Shown one piece after another: positions 16,539 to 21,514 of a DNA stretch of 21,514 bases. Below the pieces are notes generated by a model. It was not told where the DNA came from. It made no database searches and was given only the letters and a program-made list of their open reading frames with translations. The first letter of the stretch is position 1. Each line of letters begins with the position of its first letter. Both the position numbers and the translations under genes were made by a program. This stretch comes from DATLWR01 sp035576205 (GTDB lineage Bacteria > Pseudomonadota > Zetaproteobacteria > Mariprofundales > Mariprofundaceae), in contig DATLWR010000158.1 in NCBI GenBank assembly GCA_035576205.1, positions 1-21,514 of the forward strand, written 5' to 3'.

Positions 16539-16627
16539 TTTATCCTCCCTGGGTTTTGCTTAAGCGGAAACGCTACAGCTTATTTTCTGCTTTCTAGTCA
16601 ATGTTTGAAAAAAAAGCAAACGTCAGT
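16539..16627 (-). promoter_or_regulatory. tolB-pal intergenic region, possible pal promoter
   Basis: This is the longest gap inside the Tol-Pal cluster (89 bases) and is AT-rich compared with its surroundings. On the minus strand TTGACT (16596-16601) is a good -35 match; 18 bases on, TGTAGC (16572-16577) is only a 3-of-6 -10 match. Eight T residues (A on the plus strand, 16608-16615) lie inside a weak GTTTG/CAAAC inverted repeat just after tolB. Pal is needed in far more copies than TolQRAB, so an internal promoter is plausible, but the sequence evidence is modest. Confidence 0.35.
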
Positions 16628-17884
16628 TCAGTGCCTCGACCAGGCCGGATCGGAGGCATCGATATTCGGCGGTGTGACGGCCTCCGGTGTGCCTCCCCAG
16701 GCGGGAATCCGGTACACCCGGCGGATTCCGCTTTCCCCGGCGGCGTACATCAGCATCTGGCCGTTCGGCGACCAGGTCGGCGATTCGATCTGCTGGCCCG
16801 TGGCAAGGTAACGGATATCGCTGCCGTCCACGCGCACCGTGGCCAGTGCATAGGCCCAGTCTTTCTTGGTGACAAAGGCGATGCGATCGCCCAGCGGGGA
16901 CCAGACCGGCGAGGTATTGTAGTTGCCGATGGTGGTGACGCGCGTGACATCGCTGCCGTCGGCATTCATGCGGTAAATCTGTGGGTCGCCGGTGCGGTTG
17001 CTGACGAAGGCGATCTGCTTGCCGTCCGGCGACCAGGTCGGTGTCGTATCGATCGCGGTATCGCGGGTGATACGCTGCCAGTGATCAGCCTTGATGTCGT
17101 AGATGTAGATGTTGATGTCGCCGGTATAGGAGAGCGTGGCGGCCACATAACGACCGTCAGGCGAGAACTCCGGCGTGCTGTTCAGTCCCTTGAAGTTGCC
17201 GAAGGCGGTGCGGCTGCCGTCGCGCAGGTTGAAGAACTCCAGCCGCGGCCGGTTGCCGACATAGGTGTTCAGTGCGACGACCTGGCCGTCGGGCGACCAG
17301 TCTGGAGACAGCAGCAGCGTGAAGTTGCTGCCGACCACCTGCTGGTTGGCCATGTCCTGGTCCATGTAGATCAGGTCGGAATATTCGCCGTGCTTGCGTA
17401 CGTACAGCACATGCGAATTGAAGTAACCGGGAATGCCCAGGACACTCTGGTAGATATGGTTCGAGATCGAGTGCGCCAGCTGGCGGATGGCATCGTGCGG
17501 GGCATCCAGCCGGACGGTGGAGAGCAGCTTGTTGCGGAACGGGTCGTGTACCTGCACTTCGGCATGCCAGCCGGCCGCGGTGTCGGTCAGGTCGACCAGC
17601 GCCAGGGTATCGGCGCCGATGATGCGCCAGTCGTCATACTCCACCTTGGCCCAGGTTTGCTCCGGGGTATCCAGGAAACTGAGCGGATTCATCGCCTTGA
17701 ACGACTGGCTCGAGTCGAGATCGTTGCGCACGACATTGGCGACCAGTGCCTGTTCGTTGGCAGACGCTGACTTGACCAGCAGGGCCAGCTGCAGCGGCTT
17801 GTAGCCGGACTGGTAAATCTCGAATTCGGCGGCATGGGACAAGATGGGGAGAAGCAGACAGCAGACGAGCAGCAGGCGACGCAT
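16628..17884 (-). CDS. tolB: Tol-Pal system translocation protein TolB
   Basis: Periplasmic protein that links TolA to Pal. It has 418 residues: signal peptide 1-18 (cut after LSHA), an N-terminal domain to about 150, then a six-bladed beta-propeller built from repeats containing SPDWSPDGQ, PEFSPDGRYVA, PTWSPDGKQIAFVSNR, PVWSPLGDRIAFVT and PTWSPNGQMLMY. The ATG at 17884 follows tolA by 42 bases and has only a weak purine-rich Shine-Dalgarno (AGAAAG). TTGACA appears in the tolA-tolB gap (17908-17913, minus) but a -10 at the right distance is absent. Confidence 0.96.
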   Translation of the reverse strand: MRRLLLVCCLLLPILSHAAEFEIYQSGYKPLQLALLVKSASANEQALVANVVRNDLDSSQSFKAMNPLSFLDTPEQTWAKVEYDDWRIIGADTLALVDLTDTAAGWHAEVQVHDPFRNKLLSTVRLDAPHDAIRQLAHSISNHIYQSVLGIPGYFNSHVLYVRKHGEYSDLIYMDQDMANQQVVGSNFTLLLSPDWSPDGQVVALNTYVGNRPRLEFFNLRDGSRTAFGNFKGLNSTPEFSPDGRYVAATLSYTGDINIYIYDIKADHWQRITRDTAIDTTPTWSPDGKQIAFVSNRTGDPQIYRMNADGSDVTRVTTIGNYNTSPVWSPLGDRIAFVTKKDWAYALATVRVDGSDIRYLATGQQIESPTWSPNGQMLMYAAGESGIRRVYRIPAWGGTPEAVTPPNIDASDPAWSRH

Positions 17885-17926
17885 GGCGGCTTTCTAGCGC
17901 CCGCGCCTGTCAAACACAAGGCGGGA

Positions 17927-18616
17927 TCAGTGTAACGGGTGGAAGCGCATGGTGTTGTCGCGGAATGCCTCGAACTGCTGCTGCGGCAGCGTGAACGGGG
18001 CAGCGGCCTGGATGGCGCGGATCAGCGAGGCGTCGAGGGCTGCGTTGCCCGAGCTCTCCACGATGCGGATGGTAGCGACGGAACCGTCCGGTTGCAGTTG
18101 CAGTTCGACCAGCGGGTCCTGTTTGTATTCGACGCTTGCCGGCACTTTCCAGTTGCGCTGTACAGCCGCCTCGATCATGGCGATATAGCGGTCCATCTCC
18201 TGCTGCGACAGCTGTTTGCCGGCGATGTCTGCCATGTCCGGGCGGCTGGTTTTCGCGGTTTCCTTGACGTCGGTCGAGGATTCGACAGGCGCGAAGGGGT
18301 CGAAGCTCTCGGCCGGTTTGGTTTTCGCCGGCGACAGCTTGGGCTCGGGTTTCAGTTCGGGCTTGGGCAGTTCGGGTTTCGTCTCGGCTTTGGGGAGGGT
18401 GGGCCGCGCCCGCTCAAGCTTCGCAAGTTCCTTGGCGGAGATCATCATCACCTCGACCCGGCGTAACGGCTCCGGTGCCTTGCGTCCCTGCCAGTAGGCA
18501 AGACCGGCGATGATGCCGATCACCAGCAGGTGCAGCAGCAGCGCGAAGACGATATCGGCCCGATTCAGCGAGGCCGGATCGATATAGTGGTTATCGGCGG
18601 TATGGCTCGGTGACAA
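17927..18616 (-). CDS. tolA: TolA, short form (inner-membrane energy transducer)
   Basis: Spans the periplasm from TolQR to TolB and Pal, using proton motive force. I use TTG 18616, which has GGAAGG about 7 bases upstream; GTG 18640 is also in frame but lacks a Shine-Dalgarno. The protein is then 229 residues: one membrane helix (about 21-42), a Pro/Lys/Glu-rich linker with LPKAETKPELPKPELKPEP, and a C-terminal TonB/TolA-like domain (about 130-229) containing YIAMIEAAVQRNWKVP. It is much shorter than the 421 residues of E. coli because the long Ala/Lys-rich helix is replaced by the proline-rich linker. It overlaps tolR by 26 bases. Confidence 0.92.
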   Translation of the reverse strand: MSPSHTADNHYIDPASLNRADIVFALLLHLLVIGIIAGLAYWQGRKAPEPLRRVEVMMISAKELAKLERARPTLPKAETKPELPKPELKPEPKLSPAKTKPAESFDPFAPVESSTDVKETAKTSRPDMADIAGKQLSQQEMDRYIAMIEAAVQRNWKVPASVEYKQDPLVELQLQPDGSVATIRIVESSGNAALDASLIRAIQAAAPFTLPQQQFEAFRDNTMRFHPLH

Positions 18617-19010
18617 GGCCCACCTTCCGGATGCCGGCACTTTCGAGCAGGCTCATGACCTGCGCGACCTTTTCGTAGGGAGTCCTGGCATCGCCTCGGA
18701 TAAAGACCGGCAGGTCCGGCTTCTGCTTCAGCATGGCGGCGATCTGCGGTGCCATCTGGTCGATGGCCACTTCGTGTTTCTGCAGGAATACCTTGCCGTC
18801 GGAAAGGATGGTCACCACCAGCGGTTCGACGTTCTGTTGCATTGGCGGCGATTTCGCGTCCGGCAGGTCGACGTTGACCCCCTGGGTGAGCAGGGGAGCG
18901 GTGACCATGAAGATGATCAACAGCACGAGCATGACGTCCACCAGCGGCGTGACGTTGATTTCGCCCATTGGCTCGTTGGCCTTGTCCCATTTGCTGCTGC
19001 CGGCCCACAT
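18591..19010 (-). CDS. tolR: TolR (ExbD-family proton-channel subunit)
   Basis: Inner-membrane partner of TolQ in the proton-driven motor that energises TolA. It has 139 residues with a single membrane helix in VTPLVDVMLVLLIIFMVTAP; Asp25 in this helix is the conserved proton-carrying residue of the TolR/ExbD family. A periplasmic domain follows, containing VFIRGDARTPYEKVAQVM, typical of the family. ATG 19010 comes 3 bases after the tolQ stop. The 3' end overlaps tolA. Confidence 0.96.
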   Translation of the reverse strand: MWAGSSKWDKANEPMGEINVTPLVDVMLVLLIIFMVTAPLLTQGVNVDLPDAKSPPMQQNVEPLVVTILSDGKVFLQKHEVAIDQMAPQIAAMLKQKPDLPVFIRGDARTPYEKVAQVMSLLESAGIRKVGLVTEPYRR

Positions 19011-19013
19011 GGC

Positions 19014-19706
19014 TCAATCCTTCACGTGGCGGGAGATGATGTTGAGGAACTCGGAGGAGAACTGTTCCATATTGGCCGCCATGCGCTTGAGGTCGGAGGT
19101 GAACTTGTTGTAAGCGACCACCGCCGGGATGGCTGCGATCAGGCCGAAGGCGGTGGCGACCAGCGCCTCGGCAATGCCGGGGGCGACGGCGGCCAGCGAG
19201 GTGTTCTGAGTCAGGCCGATATTCTGGAAGGCATTCATGATACCCCAGACGGTGCCGAACAGGCCGATGAAGGGGGAGGTGGAGCCGACGGTAGCCAGGA
19301 AGGCCAGGTGGCGCGACAGCCGTTCCAGCTCGCGCGACAGGGCCGCTTCCAGTGAACGGCGGATGCCGTCCAGTCCGCCGCCGGCGACGATCTTCTTCAT
19401 CGACTGGGTCTGGGTGGTGTCCCGGGTCTGGCGCATGAATTCGCGGTAGCCGGCCTGGAAGATATTCGGCAGCGGGCTGTTGGGGAACTGTTGCGGGATG
19501 CCGGCCAGCACGGTGTCCATGTCCGAACCGCCCCAGAAGGCCCGGGAGAAGGCATCTGCTTCCGAACGGGTTTTACTGTAGAAACGCCATTTGGCGAAGA
19601 TGATCGCCCACGACATCAGCGACAGCAGGATCAGCAGCACCAGCACACCCTGCACGACGACGCCGGCATTGAGGATCAGATGGGTGACGGAAAGCTCCTG
19701 GCTCAT
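19014..19706 (-). CDS. tolQ: TolQ (ExbB/MotA-family proton-channel subunit)
   Basis: Three-helix inner-membrane protein forming the pentameric channel of the Tol motor. It has 230 residues, equal to E. coli TolQ. Helix 1 is about 15-37, a cytoplasmic loop follows with MKKIVAGGGLDGIRRSLEA, and helices 2 and 3 are in the conserved block STSPFIGLFGTVWGIMNAF through AEALVATAFGLIAAIPAVVAYN. The ATG overlaps the ybgC stop by four bases (ATGA) and has AAGGAG 6 bases upstream within ybgC. Confidence 0.97.
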   Translation of the reverse strand: MSQELSVTHLILNAGVVVQGVLVLLILLSLMSWAIIFAKWRFYSKTRSEADAFSRAFWGGSDMDTVLAGIPQQFPNSPLPNIFQAGYREFMRQTRDTTQTQSMKKIVAGGGLDGIRRSLEAALSRELERLSRHLAFLATVGSTSPFIGLFGTVWGIMNAFQNIGLTQNTSLAAVAPGIAEALVATAFGLIAAIPAVVAYNKFTSDLKRMAANMEQFSSEFLNIISRHVKD

Positions 19707-20133
19707 GAATTCTCCTTCGGAATATCGAGATGTTGGTGAAAGAACCGGCTGATGTCGGCAGGCATCCGGCGGGGCTTGCCGGCCCGGTCCATGCAGGCCA
19801 CGCGCACACTGCCCTCGACGAGCAGTTCGCCGTCGCCGATCCGCCGGACCTGCTGGGCAAAGGTGACCTGCACTCCCGATGCCTCGACGATGCGGCTTTC
19901 GACCTGCAGCTGTTCGTTGAAACGCGCCGGCCTGAGGTAGCGTATGTTCGCCTCGGCAACCGCGAACAGAATACCGTGCCGGGCATCCAGCTCATCCTGT
20001 TCGAAACCGCCTGTGCGCAGGAACTCGGTGCGTGCCCGTTCCATGAACTTCAGGTAATTGGCATGGTAAACGACGCCGCCGGCATCGCTGTCCTCGTAAT
20101 AGACGCGTACCGGATAACAGTGGGACAGGCCGG

Positions 20134-20137
<4 letters not shown>
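19703..20137 (-). CDS. ybgC: YbgC-type acyl-CoA thioesterase
   Basis: Hot-dog-fold thioesterase regularly first in the Tol-Pal operon; acts on acyl-CoA or acyl-ACP and is thought to link phospholipid metabolism with the envelope. It has 144 residues. The active-site segment is YYEDSDAGGVVYHANYLKF with catalytic Asp18 and His25. The start is GTG 20137, which overlaps the ruvB stop by four bases (GTGA); the Shine-Dalgarno is not obvious, so coupling to ruvB translation is likely. The physiological substrate cannot be read from the sequence. Confidence 0.95.
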
Positions 20138-21183
<1,046 letters not shown>

Positions 21184-21184
21184 C

Positions 21185-21514
21185 TCAGCCCAAGGCCTTC
21201 AGGGCGGCGCGGAACATCCCCTCGAAATCGGTCTCCTTCAGGCCCTTCAATGCATGGTCGACCTCGGCCGGTTTGTAGCCGAGATTGACCAGCGCCGAAT
21301 GGACATCGGTGCGGAAACCTGTCGTCGCCGAGGTGGCCGTACCGCCGGTGTCGAGCTTGCCGCGCAACTCCAGAATCAGCCGTTGCGCCGTCTTCTTGCC
21401 GATGCCGGGGGTGCGGGCGATGGCCGTTTCGTCGCCGCCATCGATGGCGGCCAGCAGTTCATCGGCCGGCATGCCGGACATCAGGTTGAGCGCCATGCGG
21501 GCGCCGATGCCGGA
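21185..21514 (-). CDS. ruvA: Holliday junction DNA-binding protein RuvA (C-terminal part, cut by window edge)
   Basis: RuvA binds the four-way junction and loads RuvB. Only the last 109 residues are present; the 5' end lies beyond the right edge. The visible part starts in the first helix-hairpin-helix (SGIGARMAL), contains the second one (TPGIGKKTAQRLILELRGKL), then a short variable linker and the C-terminal domain III that contacts RuvB (VHSALVNLGYKPAEVDHALKGL). An internal ATG at 21494-21496 is not the real start because the conserved SGIG lies upstream of it. One base separates its stop from ruvB, so the pair is cotranscribed; ruvC is probably further upstream, outside the window. Confidence 0.95.
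   Translation of the reverse strand, partial: SGIGARMALNLMSGMPADELLAAIDGGDETAIARTPGIGKKTAQRLILELRGKLDTGGTATSATTGFRTDVHSALVNLGYKPAEVDHALKGLKETDFEGMFRAALKALG

Noticed and set aside
17885..17913. TTGACA in the tolA-tolB gap as a tolB promoter
   Set aside because: The matching -10 position is GCCGCC immediately before the tolB ATG, which cannot function as a -10.
18300..18420. Possible tandem repeat array in the tolA region
   Set aside because: The repetition reflects codons of the Pro/Lys/Glu linker and is imperfect; it is not an independent DNA repeat or CRISPR.

Overview
This window reads as core chromosome of a Gram-negative bacterium. It carries a complete Tol-Pal envelope machine with outer-membrane lipoproteins, and the gene order lepA-lepB-DUF4845-rnc-era-recO-pdxJ-acpS that I associate with Gamma-, Beta- and related Proteobacteria. 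Base composition is fairly high in G+C (about 60% by eye). No rRNA or 16S marker is present, so I cannot name the genus; a gammaproteobacterial or zetaproteobacterial-like origin is an inference. Coding is very dense: no gap exceeds about 135 bases, and I see no tRNA, CRISPR array, insertion sequence, phage gene or defence island.

Layout: (1) 1-1813, minus strand: glycogen synthase glgA followed by the start of a ROK-family glucokinase that leaves the window. (2) 1913-5208, plus strand, divergent from glgA: an FHA-GAF-adenylate cyclase signalling protein, then glucose-6-phosphate isomerase pgi. Regions 1 and 2 together form a hexose-phosphate/glycogen island with a cyclic-nucleotide sensor in the middle. 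(3) 5342-11602, plus: eight tightly packed housekeeping genes, lepA, lepB, a DUF4845 gene, rnc, era, recO, pdxJ and acpS, most overlapping by a few bases and probably one operon. (4) 11717-12826, plus: alanine dehydrogenase. It converges on (5) 12827-13837, minus: a periplasmic di-heme cytochrome c peroxidase; the two stop codons abut with no base between them. (6) 13927-21514, minus (transcribed right to left): ruvA (partial), ruvB, ybgC, tolQ, tolR, tolA, tolB, pal, cpoB, queE, queC, a classic Tol-Pal cluster flanked by Holliday-junction and queuosine-precursor genes.

How the genes work together: region 3 couples translation (LepA, RNase III, Era), protein export (LepB), repair (RecO) and cofactor synthesis (PdxJ, AcpS). 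Region 6 combines the energised TolQRA inner-membrane complex, periplasmic TolB and CpoB, and outer-membrane Pal, which keep the outer membrane tied to the division septum. QueE and QueC supply 7-carboxy-7-deazaguanine and preQ0 for tRNA modification.

I found no clearly new system. The best second-look items are non-standard translation or regulatory signals: an apparent AUU start for queE, a perfect 12-bp hairpin at the pal-cpoB junction, a lepA start codon with no Shine-Dalgarno inside a hairpin, an Asp-to-Asn change at a metal-binding position of RNase III, and the FHA-GAF-cyclase beside the glucose-phosphate genes. Non-ATG start codons are common here (pgi, lepB, acpS, the peroxidase, tolA, ybgC, probably cpoB and queE).
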